A DNA stretch of 64,000 nucleotides, taken from positions 60,125 through 124,124 of the forward strand of contig QNQO01006983.1 of NCBI GenBank assembly GCA_003290165.1, read 5' to 3'. The stretch is from Berberis thunbergii. Its lineage: Eukaryota; Streptophyta; Magnoliopsida; Ranunculales; Berberidaceae. Positions 11,430 through 21,706 of this stretch are shown here, piece after piece. The translations under genes were made by a program, and so were the position numbers. Position 1 is the stretch's first letter. Each line of letters opens with the position of its first letter. The notes beneath the pieces were generated by a model. It was not told where the DNA came from, made no database searches, and worked only from the letters and a program-made list of their open reading frames with translations.

Positions 11430-12110
11430 CTATAGCTTATATTGAGAAGTGAAGTGAAGCGGTGATAACACGTTTTGCACTTGGCCAAAGCGAAAAAAAA
11501 AAAAAAAAAAAAAAAAGATTTTATTATTATTTTTACTATGGAAATTTTGGTAATGAGATATATTATTAGAGTTACATATTTTCACAATAGATATTAGTTT
11601 TAATTTTCAAATACTTTAAAGTCCACACAAAAATCTTCTTTGTCTATTTATTTATTATTTTTAATAGTTATTTTTAAAGTATTAGCATATAACTATAATT
11701 GTATACTAATATAGGAAAATCTCTATTAAAATTGTTTGTTACTTAGATATCTTCAAATTAGTTTAAAATTATTTACTTACTATTTTCTTACTTTAATTTG
11801 GTGATTGAATTGATTGAGAATTATAGATAAAAACTTAATCATTATCATAATGCAAATTATATAGGAAATTACATGACTAGATATCATTGATATAACATTA
11901 TAACCTTAATTTTTATTTAAAAGTCTAAATATAAGTAAAATGTATTTATTTGCATTTTATAAAATTTTAATATGATTTTCTTAATTACGTTCGTAAAGCG
12001 CTCGCTTCGCTTTTCGCTTTTCGCTTAAAGTAGTAAGAAGGGTCCCCGCCATGCCTTCGCTTCAACGCTTTGACTCTTTTGATTTATTCAAAGTGTTGAC
12101 ATTTGAAAAT
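11430..12110. mobile_element. putative non-autonomous element containing repeat R
   Basis: The left side has agtgaagtgaagcgg, and the right side has a cluster of gcttcgctttcgc-type motifs (11995-12080) in opposite sense. Together they suggest decayed terminal/subterminal inverted repeats of the hAT type. A 24-bp A-run lies at 11493-11516. Exact ends and target duplication are unresolved. Confidence 0.4.
11536..11966. repeat. dispersed AT-rich repeat R, copy 2
   Basis: This is the partner of 3175-3632. Alignment is continuous from 'ttttggtaatgagatatatta' to 'tttgcattttataa'. Confidence 0.85.
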
Positions 12111-12356
12111 TCTAAAGCTTATTAAGCTACCGCTTATGCATTCAATTGAGTAGTTTTAAACTTGTGTAAAGTAAACAACGCCGAGACTAGAACCATAATG
12201 GATATTCAAACAAAGGTCGTTGGTCTTCCACTAGGTTTTTTTGGTGTTGGAAGTAGAAGTTTATGTAAAGTCTGAGCCAAAGCATCCAACGAGCATCAAG
12301 TAGATAAACTTTTGTAGCTACGTTGTGATGTCCTAAACCATTCATGTTCTCTAATC

Positions 12357-12460
12357 TAAGGGTGGACACATGATGAATCTCATCACGATCCCATTCCATT
12401 CATTCGGAATTTAGACATGATAAACCTCATCCCATTTCTAACAGAGTTGGGATGGGATCA
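12357..12460. mobile_element. orphan left end of hAT family, flanked by ctctaatc
   Basis: taagggtggacac followed by 'gatgaatctcatcacgatcccatt...' matches the left-end module at 4428 and 37027. The eight bases before it (12349-12356) are ctctaatc, the same as those after the orphan right end at 3986. The matching right end does not follow within the next kilobases. Confidence 0.55.
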
Positions 12461-13012
12461 GTAGGTAATAAAAAAAATATGTTTCAGCAAAAAAAAAAAA
12501 AACTAACCCAGGATACCATCCATTATTATCGATGAATACCATCTGTATCTTATCTAATATATGCTGATTTGCATGTTTGATCGGGCCAGACTGAGTCAGA
12601 AAATATGGGCCTATTCATAATCAATTTTATCACCATTCAGTGAAGCCATAGATGGATTTTGGATATCGAGGAGGACCAACAAAGTTCCATTCATTGTTGT
12701 TCACACTGTCAATGTCATCACCATATTTTATGCATGTGACTTCAAATCAGATGCATTAGCATATAATTTACTATAAATTTAAGTATAAGTTTATGTAAAA
12801 GAAATTTTGTCTAGTTTATGGTTGTAAACAGAACCTGCTCTTGGTTCATATATACATATATATATAATTTAGTGACATAAATCCCTTGTTATTTTTTGTT
12901 TGATTGGTTCATTTTTTTTTAATTTAGTTACATAATCCCTTATTATTTGTTTGATATTCTTTTATGAATGTTGTTAGCCTTTGAATCTCACCTCCAAAAA
13001 CTGATTCAATTT
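12461..13012. other. intergenic, no gene recognised
   Basis: This is AT-rich sequence with a short duplicated phrase ('ttagt.acataaatcccttgttatt' / 'ttagttacataatcccttattatt', about 12870-12955). Nothing else was identified. Confidence 0.35.
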
Positions 13013-13015
13013 GTA

Positions 13016-14527
13016 CTTTTTTTTTTTAAAGAATACTAGGATTTTTATTACTTGAAAAAATCTTTTACATCAGTCGGAGGTACATGATTACCCGATAAAA
13101 AGAACCAAAGGACATACATCATAGCAAACCCAAAATAAATACATATCAGACCCCTAGATCAATGTCTGTACTTGCTGTTACTTTTCTTCATTCTAGATGA
13201 TTTTCGAGGATATATCTTGATGTCTCTGAAGTCCGTCGTATCAAATCTTTTTGATAATCGAATTTGGTATGTCTTTAAACCTGACACTACTCTTGACCTA
13301 ATGGTGTATTCATCTAAATATTCTTTTTCTGAACTGATTGTATCTGAAATGTCGGTATCGGTCTCCATGTCGGTTTTGCTGTTAGCGTTACGAACCAAAT
13401 AGTTAATATGTTTTATATTCGGTGCTTCTAGTACTATTGCATCCACTAAAGTTTCGTCATCTTGTACAACACCCGCATCTGCTGGAACCCCTACCTTTCG
13501 TTCATGCACCTTGTCACCACTTTGAACGCGAGTTTGAGCACCAACGTGAGCTCCAGTGCCAGCACCATTGCCAAAGCCATAGACAAACCCACTGTCAACA
13601 TGATCATCGTCAGCTATTGCGTCCTCCTTTGTTGACCCGGAGTTGCTGCCTGGAATCATTGCGTTTACCTGTAGAGAAGCATTCTCACTACTCTTCTTTT
13701 TCCCTGGGCTAGAGATACCGACATCCCCGCCTACAGCCTTGGTCGAAACCCCCTACGCTCTCCTTGGTTTCAATTGGTTAACAAACTCGTACGCTCTCTG
13801 CAGCGGCCTTGAGCTGCTACCTGAAGCATGATCACATTCTTGCAGAAAAGCTTGGTCATCATTCGCATTTTTCCTAGGGATCAACTTCTTTGGATCATCA
13901 TCTATAGCATTTGATGTTTTGTTCACCAAATCAACCTGGTCTATTGGTGACGCGACGTGCTCTACAGAAACAGAGAGTACATGCTCTGCTCCGAGCGCGA
14001 CTTGCTTTGACTAAGCAAGCCCTGTTATGGGCAGAACACGCTCTGGCTGGGACGAAGCAAGCCCTGAAATTGTCTCCCCTTGTTTGTGAATAGTTTTTGC
14101 AATCTCAACCGCTGTGTACCCTGCCTAAAGAAATCCTTCCTCCGTTGTTTCTGGCTCTACCATGTCGCTGACTGGATCCTTCGCCGTACAAGGTAATTGA
14201 TGATTCATTAGATTACTCTCGTCTTCAACTATGTTCTCCGTAAGTGACTCGAATTTGTTTGACAACATGACATTCCCCGAATCTTTGACCATCGGCCTCT
14301 CAGCACCAGCGCCCTCCTGGATTTTCTCACCCTGATTATTCTTTACACCACTAGTGCCAGTTTCTGGCGTTAAAATTTTATTTTTTTTAACCACTAGGAC
14401 ATATTGTTGCTTGAGGACTTTGGCTTCCACCTTTTGTTTCTGAGTCTTCTCTTCTTTCACCAAGTTGGGTGTTCTCACATTACCCTTAGGACCTAACTTT
14501 TTTCTGCAATAATCCTCCTGATGTCCT
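13016..14527 (-). pseudogene. LINE (L1-type) ORF1 C-terminal fragment
   Basis: The minus-strand frame begins at about 14527 with GHQEDYCRKK, the second half of the CCHC zinc knuckle of plant L1 ORF1 proteins. It then runs through a Lys/Gln-rich segment to NKFESLTE, similar to the motif that closes ORF1 in this family. A second stretch (13659-13159) is acidic and ends in a basic tail. A plus-strand T-run at 13017-13028 would be the poly(A) tail. No endonuclease or reverse transcriptase follows, so the copy is internally deleted. Its 5' side abuts pararetrovirus sequence. Confidence 0.55.
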
Positions 14528-15660
14528 GAGTCTTCATCTGAGTCTTCTGCACAGATTTTTGACATAGTTTCCAATAGTTGAGTTTTTATAGATTTTCCTT
14601 GAAGCTACTTCTTGATAAACTGTCGCAGAAGTTTTGCTTCAGAAGGAACTTGTATTGGATTTACCAAGGGCTGAGCAGGAAACTGATCTTAAAGAACCTG
14701 GTGACGACTTCCTTTGTAGTATGAGAGTGATCAAATGAGGACCACCATTTGACTTTGAATCGGTGACAGAACCAGAGAGGAGGCTGAGCCGATTGACTTG
14801 GGGGGGGGGGCTGTAAGGGTTGTGACGGTGTAGTCCCAACAACAGATCCAAGAAAGATTGAACTTAACAAAAAAAAACAAAACGACAATACATGTTGGGG
14901 TACTGGAATTGGTGGATTGAACTTTGATTTAAAAACTTGCCAACCTTCATTGACTGCAGGGGGCAAGATTTCTTGAATTGGATCGAAATGATTCCACCAG
15001 GAGTGTTGGAACCAAAGAGGAACAAACTTTTGATTGAATTTTTTGCAAAAAAGAAAGAACCAGGAATAAACACAGTTTTGAGAAAAAAGAAAGAAAGCTC
15101 TGGACCAAGCTTGCTTATAATCCAGATAATTGTAAGAAGTGGAAGGTAATTGGCCGAAAACTTCTTATGGAAACGAGGATGTTGTTTTCAATCAGCTTCA
15201 GACAAAACCTTAAGGATTTGACATTTGGAATGGAAAATCTTCTCAGGATGAGAATGATCTTTGTGATGAGTGATCACTACTGAGTCAGTGTAGACCAGTA
15301 TGAACTCATAAAATTCTTGAGTTTTGAGGATATCGGGTTCCTCAAAAAGGGCATTTGTATTGAAAAGATTATTTGCAATTGAGTAAGGATTTTTGTAGGG
15401 GAATAAAAACATGGTTTGATCATTGTGATCGGATCCAAATGAGGTTTTGTAAGATAAGGATTTGAAGGAGGAATTTGGGGTTTTTGAAAACTTGTCATTA
15501 CAGAACTTGATTCTTCTGCTGTTGACAAAGGCTGATAAGGATTTGTAAGGGACAAAACATAAGAAATAGGGGGTTTTTGCTATGAAGCAGAAGGCTTCAT
15601 AGTGTATTGGGCTTTGGTTTGAGACTTTGGAGGAAGAGGAGGTTTGAAAGAGGAAGAGGA
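14528..15660 (-). pseudogene. EPRV downstream reading frame (ORF2-like), broken
   Basis: This stretch follows the RNase H remnant and is read on the minus strand in several frames (open stretches 15555-15277, 15412-15188, 15073-14864, 14966-14661). It includes a proline/serine-rich start and a KWWSSF motif. Its position after RT/RNase H fits the second ORF known from florendovirus-like elements, whose function is not established. Frameshifts and stops break it several times. Its end joins LINE sequence at about 14527. Confidence 0.5.
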
Positions 15661-15668
15661 TTGAGAAC

Positions 15669-15887
15669 TCATTTTTGTAAGAATTCTCTTGTTAGAAAGT
15701 CTGCAAGAGAGTTATCAACTCCTTTTATAAATTCAATTTCGAAATCAAAGGCTGACAATAGTGCGAAAATCTGTTTGGAAACGAGATTTAAAACATCTTT
15801 AGTTAAAATCTCTTTTGCAGATTTATAATCAACACGAAGTAAAAACTTTTGATTAATCAAATCATCTTGAAATTTCATGATGCACAA
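15669..15887 (-). pseudogene. EPRV RNase H remnant
   Basis: The minus-strand frame contains RVDYKSAKEIL and FIKGVDNSLADFLTREF. The latter corresponds to the C-terminal 'G..N..AD.LSR'-type motif of caulimovirid/Ty3 RNase H. It follows the RT remnant in the expected order. Confidence 0.75.
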
Positions 15888-16131
15888 AACAATCGATAAA
15901 ATTTCTTTTTTGACTGTTGAGTAAGTGACTTGGGCAGAATTCCAAATACCAGAATGGTATCAGACTAATTGTATTTGTGTAGACTCAGGTGGGCGTTGTT
16001 AAAGAATACCACCATATCCCTGGTTAGACGCATCTGTTTCAACAATCATGAAAGCTACAGGATTAGAGATTCCTAGACAAGGAAGACTTTTGACCTGGGG
16101 TTTGACTTGTCTAACTATTTGAGAATGGGCT

Positions 16132-16895
16132 TCAGTCCATGGGCAAAACACGAAGATTTTTGTAAAAATTTGCAACATAATTTAGAGATCCTAAAAAGCG
16201 TTGCAGTTGATTTTTATCTTTGATTTCATCAGGAAATTTATCAGCAAAATCAATTGCCCTAGAAATAGGAGTGATCATTCCATGATGAATTTTGTGACCT
16301 AAAAATTTGACATTTGTTTGAAAAAGATCAATTTCGATTGGAGAAAGAACCAAACCATTTTCTTTGATAATTTTGTAAAATTAATACAAATGTTTCCAAT
16401 GGTCATCAATAGAATTTGAGAAGATGAGTATATCATCGATATACACGATTGAAAAATGGGAAAATGGTGTGAAAATATCATTCATGATATTTTGGAATTC
16501 ACTTGAGGCATTCTTGAGGTCAAATGGCATGACAGTCCATTCATAATGGCCAAAAGGATCATTGAATGTCGTCTTGTATCTGTCATGAGGATGGATCTTG
16601 ATTTGCCAAAATCCAGATTTGAGATCAAATTTAGAAAAGACTCTTGCAGAGTGAAGCCTCTTAATAAGATCTCGTTTGTTAGTCCTATACCTACTATAGG
16701 ATACCTAATCCATTGAAGAACTTTATTCAAGGGTTTGTAATTGATAACTAATCGAGGAGTGTCTCGTTCAAGCTCAACAACTTTGTGAACGTAAAATGCT
16801 GAACAACTCCACGGGGATTTGGAAGGAGTAATTAATTTCTTAGAAATTAATTCATGGATTTCAGATTTACGGAATTCCATCAATTCAACATTCAT
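16132..16895 (-). pseudogene. EPRV reverse transcriptase remnant
   Basis: Minus-strand segments carry LVINYKPLNKVLQ (fingers), a DLKSGF-like region in a shifted frame, YTDDI/S-type coding near 16430-16445, and KFLGHKIHHG and LQRFLGSLNYVANF of the thumb/connection. Order and wording are those of caulimovirid RT. At least three frame breaks occur (near 16680, 16480 and 16380). Confidence 0.85.
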
Positions 16896-17084
16896 TTGAA
16901 TGGGTCGGGATTTTTTAGGAATCTGAGATTCTCGAAAGCAACTCGACGATAAGCAATTTTTGTCTTAAGGAAGTTTAAATGTTGTTGTTTTGGGGACAAA
17001 AAGTTGAGGAAACAATTATTTTGTTTTAAAGAATTTATTTCAACCAACTTAGTTTTGCATAAAAACTTGAAGAGAATGTCATTT

Positions 17085-17140
17085 GTGATAACCAACTTAT
17101 TCAGCTCCTGAATCGACAAGAGCAATGGTATTGATTTTGT
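17085..17140 (-). pseudogene. EPRV aspartic protease motif
   Basis: The minus-strand codons around 17100-17137 read LVDSGAE followed directly by a stop. This is the D-S/T-G active-site motif of a retroviral-type protease, at the right place between the zinc knuckle and RT. Confidence 0.65.
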
Positions 17141-17544
17141 AATTTTGGTTAATAACCAAAGTTACATTAATATACCATTTGTGATAAGTAACTGTATTCA
17201 TTTCATTAAGAAATGTAGGATTAGTTCCTTGTTCTTCAAAATTGGAAGATGAAGGAATATCAGGAAGAGAGTTGCAGGTTGAATCTGGAGATTCACCAAC
17301 TGTTGTTCAAGCCAAGTTTGACCTTGCTTGAGCTGAGCAATCTCTTTTTTCATAACATCGACTTTAGCTTGGAGATCAGGAACATAAATAGAGTGTTGAG
17401 AAGGAGCTCTGAATCTATTAATGATTTCTTTATGATTGTAAAGTGGATTTACAATCTCTAGAACAGGTTTTTGAGTGATTGTATTTTTAATATGAGTTAA
17501 ATACTCAGTTTTGAGCTAAGGATCATTAATACGATCAACAAAAT

Positions 17545-18044
17545 CTAAAAGAATGCTAGTTTTTTCGTTTTGGAGAGCATATTAATGGATTGCAAAGTAT
17601 TGCAGGTAAAAGCTTTTGTATAATGATCCTGATCAGAATCTTCCTGAACAGAAGAATCTGAGTCATAATGCATTTGATAGACTTGAAGGTCATCACGTGA
17701 GTTAGAATCAGTCTCAGAATTGAGCAGGATTGTAGTGAACATTTGTTTGATGTCTTCAAAAGCCTGAAGTTTATGGATCTTTTGGGTCGTTTTGCAGTTT
17801 TTAGCATAATGGCCAGATTGACCACATTTAAAACAAATGGGCTTTTGAACCATAAGGCCTTTATGTTTAGAAAACTGTTTGGGCTTATGGGCACCATGTC
17901 TTTTGGGCTTTGAATAGAAATTGTTATATTGTTTTTGTTGTTTCGAGCCATAAGGCCGTTTGGACTTAAAAGCTCGGGCTGGATGAGACCGATAATTTTG
18001 TCTGGATGTTTATATTGGAGGGGCTTGAATTGATTCAAAGCCAT
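17545..18044 (-). pseudogene. EPRV capsid C-terminus with CCHC zinc knuckle
   Basis: The minus-strand frame at 17853-17545 contains CFKCGQSGHYAKNC, a textbook C-x2-C-x4-H-x4-C knuckle, followed by an acidic Ser/Asp tail. The preceding Lys/Arg-rich stretch (17854-18044) lies in another frame. This is the C-terminal end of a caulimovirid capsid; the rest of the capsid is absent. Confidence 0.8.
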
Positions 18045-18291
18045 ACTACTGACAGGTTATGTTAAATTTTGAAAGCAAAGACATTTTCACGATTTCAGAC
18101 AGGTTTGAAGGATGAGGAACACTGTACTCGAACCACCTACGATTGAACCATTAGTATGGGACCACCTAACCCTGGTAACTGCGTAAACTAAGTGACTTAC
18201 AAAGGGTTTCAACGGCTGACCAACATACGCTAAGGCTGACCAACAGTACCTAGGACTCACAACACTTACTTCCCCCAGAAAACATGAACAT

Positions 18292-18306
18292 GGCTCTGAT
18301 AAACCA
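18292..18306 (-). promoter_or_regulatory. candidate tRNA-Met primer binding site of EPRV (degenerate)
   Basis: The minus strand reads TGGTTTATCAGAGCC. The consensus plant pararetrovirus/retrotransposon primer site is TGGTATCAGAGCC, so this copy has two extra T bases. It lies upstream of the viral frame in the expected orientation. Confidence 0.6.
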
Positions 18307-18390
18307 AATTCAGTTCGTCTGTTATGGAATAAGAAGGTCAGATCTTCCAAAATCAGATCAGTTAAATAAATATCTTTAGCCAACTCTGCC

Positions 18391-19123
18391 TACATGGAAT
18401 TGCTGATAAATATGTTCTGCAGAGACTACAAACTGGGAGGCAAGAAGATTATAATTGTCCAAGTAGGACTGGGTGCAAATATAGGACAATGCGTACTACA
18501 AGTTTGTGGCACATTTCAATTCTCAACTTACTGCATAAAACAAAGAGCATCACTTCTGTCTTAACTCATTATTCCTATATGGTAAAAAATTAGTGCACTG
18601 GTAAATGACATAATCCAAAATCCTCCAAAGTAAGGTAAGTTGCATAGTCGTTCTAAATATTCAAATATTCTGGTAAATTCAAGGTTATGTACTTATCATT
18701 AATAGCTAGCTGTTCAGGACTCAATAGATACAAAAGACCCTTGGTGTTACTGTTTATGGAACTTTGACGTGCACCCCAGGTCCTGCCTAAATGCAGATCA
18801 GGAGTTGTGGTAGGATGGTTATATCACCTCACTGAGGCTGTATATCATTGCAAAGGATTGTTTCACTGGATCTTCAACATGCTCTCCCATGGGTATCCGT
18901 CACCTTGTACATGCTTAACATGTGGATGCTTAAAGAAAAGAATTAAATACTGCTAAAGAAAATGAGAATTGAGTGAGGATTAACTTGGGATTCATTGATC
19001 GAATTAGCTAGCATTTCAATGGTCGTGTAAGGTAGAATGCAACAGTTGAATCGTAATAAAGAGATGTTAAATTCAATGTTGGATTAATAAATATTATGTA
19101 AGCTATAATTATTAAAAGTTCAC
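18391..19123. other. intergenic, no gene recognised
   Basis: No frame longer than background and no transposon ends were recognised. Confidence 0.35.
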
Positions 19124-19131
19124 TACACACC

Positions 19132-20153
19132 CAGGGGCGGATCTAGGATTGCAGATAAAGAGGGGCAAACAGTACACAACTATTTTACTATACAACTGTT
19201 CAACTAAACAAATATACATGACATGATTAATTCAACTATAGTTAGCAAATGAAGAGTTCACCTTTTTTAATTGGAGAAAACAAAATTAAGCATGGTGGTA
19301 TAAGATGAGAGTTGGCGAGAAGCATAGCTCTGCTTTCTTTCTAACTTTTTGGTGTTGAGGCAACCATAACAGTACAATCTAAGTCCAAGTAGTAGTAGCA
19401 GCAGTAGCCTAAGTAGTGTCTATTCTCTGGACTAGAGTGGATTAAGAACTTTTTCCTTTTGGGCTAGCTCGGACAAAGCAGACAAACATCAACTTTTGAA
19501 ATCTAAAATTTATAATTGTTTAATCTAAAATAAAGAAATTAAATAGATAGAAATTTTAAAAAAAATTCTTGAAATGTATAATTTCCCTTCCTCCGGTCTC
19601 CAACTCAATTAATGGTGGGAATTAAAATAGAGAGATATTAAAAAAAGAAAAAGAGAGAGATTGTGGATGGATATATGAGAATTAGAAAGAGAGAGAGATT
19701 AAATAAAAGAGCCAAAGGGGCTGTGGTCGATTGGTTAAGGCTTTGTGGACTTGTTCCACAGATCCTTGCTTCGAGACCCACTGGAGGCATCTTTATTTCG
19801 GAGTGGTATTCGACCCGTAGGTCGCATCTCGGGACTAGGTTACGGATCCTAGGCTAAAAAAACCGGCTTGCCTTTCAAAAAAAAAAAAAAAAAAAAAAAA
19901 AGATTAAATAAAAGAAAAAGAGATGGAGTGGGATTGGGATTGAGATTGGTGAAGGTGAAGTTTAAAAAATAGAAAACAAAACCCTTTGATTTAAAATAAC
20001 CTGGAGTCAATAACCAAGATTGTATATAAAGAGGGGCAATCTAAAATCTTAAAGGGGGGCAAGATAAAACATACAATTAACTTAATGAGCTTTTTTCAAA
20101 ATTATAAGGGGGTCATTGACCCCCCCCTTGGCCAATACGTAAATCCGCCACTG
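19132..20153. mobile_element. non-autonomous hAT (Tip100-like) element with nested SINE
   Basis: The left terminus caggggcggatcta and right terminus taaatccgccactg are inverted repeats (CAG[G/T]GGCGGAT[C/T]TA), a form known from plant Tip100-type hAT elements. The 8-bp direct repeat tacacacc flanks the 1022-bp element (19124-19131 and 20154-20161). 'aaagaggggcaa' recurs near both ends. No transposase is present. A SINE is inserted at 19711-19900. Confidence 0.9.
19711..19900 (+). mobile_element. tRNA-derived SINE with 15-bp TSD and A-tail
   Basis: The element starts gccaaaggggctgtggtcg and has A-box-like gattggttaagg and B-box-like gcttcgagaccc. It ends in a 24-bp A-run. The direct repeat agattaaataaaaga is at 19696-19710 and 19901-19915. 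It is the same family as the SINE at 266-439, in opposite orientation. It is nested in the hAT element 19132-20153, so it is the younger of the two. Confidence 0.95.
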
Positions 20154-20161
20154 TACACACC

Positions 20162-21182
20162 TTTTCATTTTGCTAGATATGTTAAAACAAAGAGTAATTC
20201 TTGCTGTCAAGGTTTTGGGCGAGGAAACCAGCGAGGGAAATGAGGTGGAGGGGTGGAAGCCGTTCAATTTTCTCGAAATGCGTGCGTTGACTTTTTAGAA
20301 TTTCTCTAAATCAAAGCATGTGAAGACTAGCAGAGGGTACTAAGAAGCAATTTGCCAATATTAAACGGATGCAGCAGCTTATTCGTTTTCTCAGACTATT
20401 GTTTTAGAAAGATAGGCAAACCCAATGATCTGTTAAGGTGTAAATCCCCAGAATTGTACAACAGCCCAATGGCATACAGTGAGGTGGACCCTAGGTGTGG
20501 CAATGCCTATAAGAAAAAGAACCCATTGAAGAACAGGGCAGAACTGAGCCAGCGAAGAAGATGACTAATATAAGAAAACCAAGGCTAAGAAACTTGCTAT
20601 CAAATTGAGGTCTATGCTTATGACCTGTAGGGGAGAGTTTTTCCGAGTCAAATGTCTACTGTGGATGAAATAAAATAATATTATATTAAACAAAAATTTC
20701 TTACTTGTTAATTTAACACAGGAATGAAGAAAAATGCCAGACACCTCAAGCTAAAAAAAGATGTAGCAAGTCTAATAATACCAATATGGAGCATCAAAGG
20801 AAGTCTAATAGACGGAAAAGTAAGAGCATCGATTATCAAAGACGGTGATTTTGATAATATGTCAACCGAGTGCAAGCAAGGACAAGTTTGTATATGATGA
20901 CAAGATACTAGTATTTGCCACTTGATGCTTGAGCGTATCAGAACACAGAGTGCATATGCACTCATCTCAATTACCAATGCCATCAGCAGAATGAAAATAA
21001 AACTAAAACCAAAAATTCCTAGCAGAGACAAAAATACCTTTCTAATTTATAGTATATACAAGGTGGAAGGCTTGATGAATTTATGCCAAGAAATCAGTAT
21101 TTGTCATCTGAGACCTTTGATGGCTTTCTATCAACCTTGTCTGGATGCAGAGAAGCTTGAAGCATGACAGGATCACCACTTC
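20162..21182. other. 3' flank of the RING/PHD gene
   Basis: This lies downstream of the minus-strand stop codon at 21183 and probably contains the 3' UTR and terminator. I could not place a polyadenylation site. The plus-strand open stretch 20352-20564 is not recognisable and is treated as chance. Confidence 0.4.
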
Positions 21183-21433
21183 TTAACCATTCAAACGAGC
21201 GAGTGCAATTCTCTCAATCATGATGGATTTGATGATATCTACCACAAAAGCATAAAAGCACTCTCTACAAGAATTTCTCATTAGTTTCGACATATGAAGC
21301 TGTTGGTTCTGTGAGTTATGCTTGCATACCGAGTCAGGAAAGGAACGGACACTTGACTTCTTGTGCTCTATACCACACGCTGCCAAGATGGTATGAGTTG
21401 CAAGCCTCGCAACTTCCTTGAATCCATCTACAC
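21183..21433 (-). CDS. RING/PHD finger protein, exon 3 (C-terminal, stop)
   Basis: The acceptor catctgcag|GTGTAGATGG at 21434/21433 completes a Gly codon begun in exon 2. The frame then reads VDGFKEVARLATHTILAACG, followed by a Cys/His-containing segment (SVCKH ... MRNSCRECFYAF) and the stop TAA at 21185-21183. This block is the conserved C-terminus of plant RING/PHD proteins; its Cys/His pairs could bind metal (inference). The acceptor choice is supported by phase and by the lack of conservation upstream. The open frame continuing to 21578 is intron. Confidence 0.85.
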
Positions 21434-21613
21434 CTGCAGATGCAACATCACTAATGATTATTGGACTAGGTTCATGGCATACACCAAATGGCAAAACTTT
21501 CACTAACCAAAACTGACATTGAAAGTGCACACACATAATAGAGAGATACAAAATGCTTAATGTAGACAGTATGTGCACTGCACATGTTACTTATACTGAG
21601 TTGGGTTTTCAGG

Positions 21614-21637
21614 TTTATTTATTTATTTATTTATTTA

Positions 21638-21677
<40 letters not shown>

Positions 21678-21706
21678 CATTATTATTATTATTATTATTT
21701 ATGTTT
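21614..21706. repeat. (TTTA)n/(TTA)n microsatellite
   Basis: About five TTTA units are followed by about 20 TTA units with one interruption (tca at 21677). On the minus strand this is a (TAA)n tail, and it may be the 3' end of the LINE at 21.7-23.3 kb. Confidence 0.9.

Larger units (their letters stand above)
14528..18390 (-). mobile_element. endogenous pararetrovirus (Caulimoviridae) fossil, deleted
   Basis: On the minus strand the order is primer-binding-like site, capsid zinc knuckle, aspartic protease, reverse transcriptase, RNase H, then a second downstream reading frame. There are no LTRs or integrase, which fits Caulimoviridae. The RT wording and the second ORF after RNase H resemble the florendovirus/petuvirus side of the family; this is inference. 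Many stops and frameshifts interrupt every domain. Only ~450 bp separates the primer site from the zinc knuckle, so the movement protein and most of the capsid are missing. It is a non-functional relic. Confidence 0.85.
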
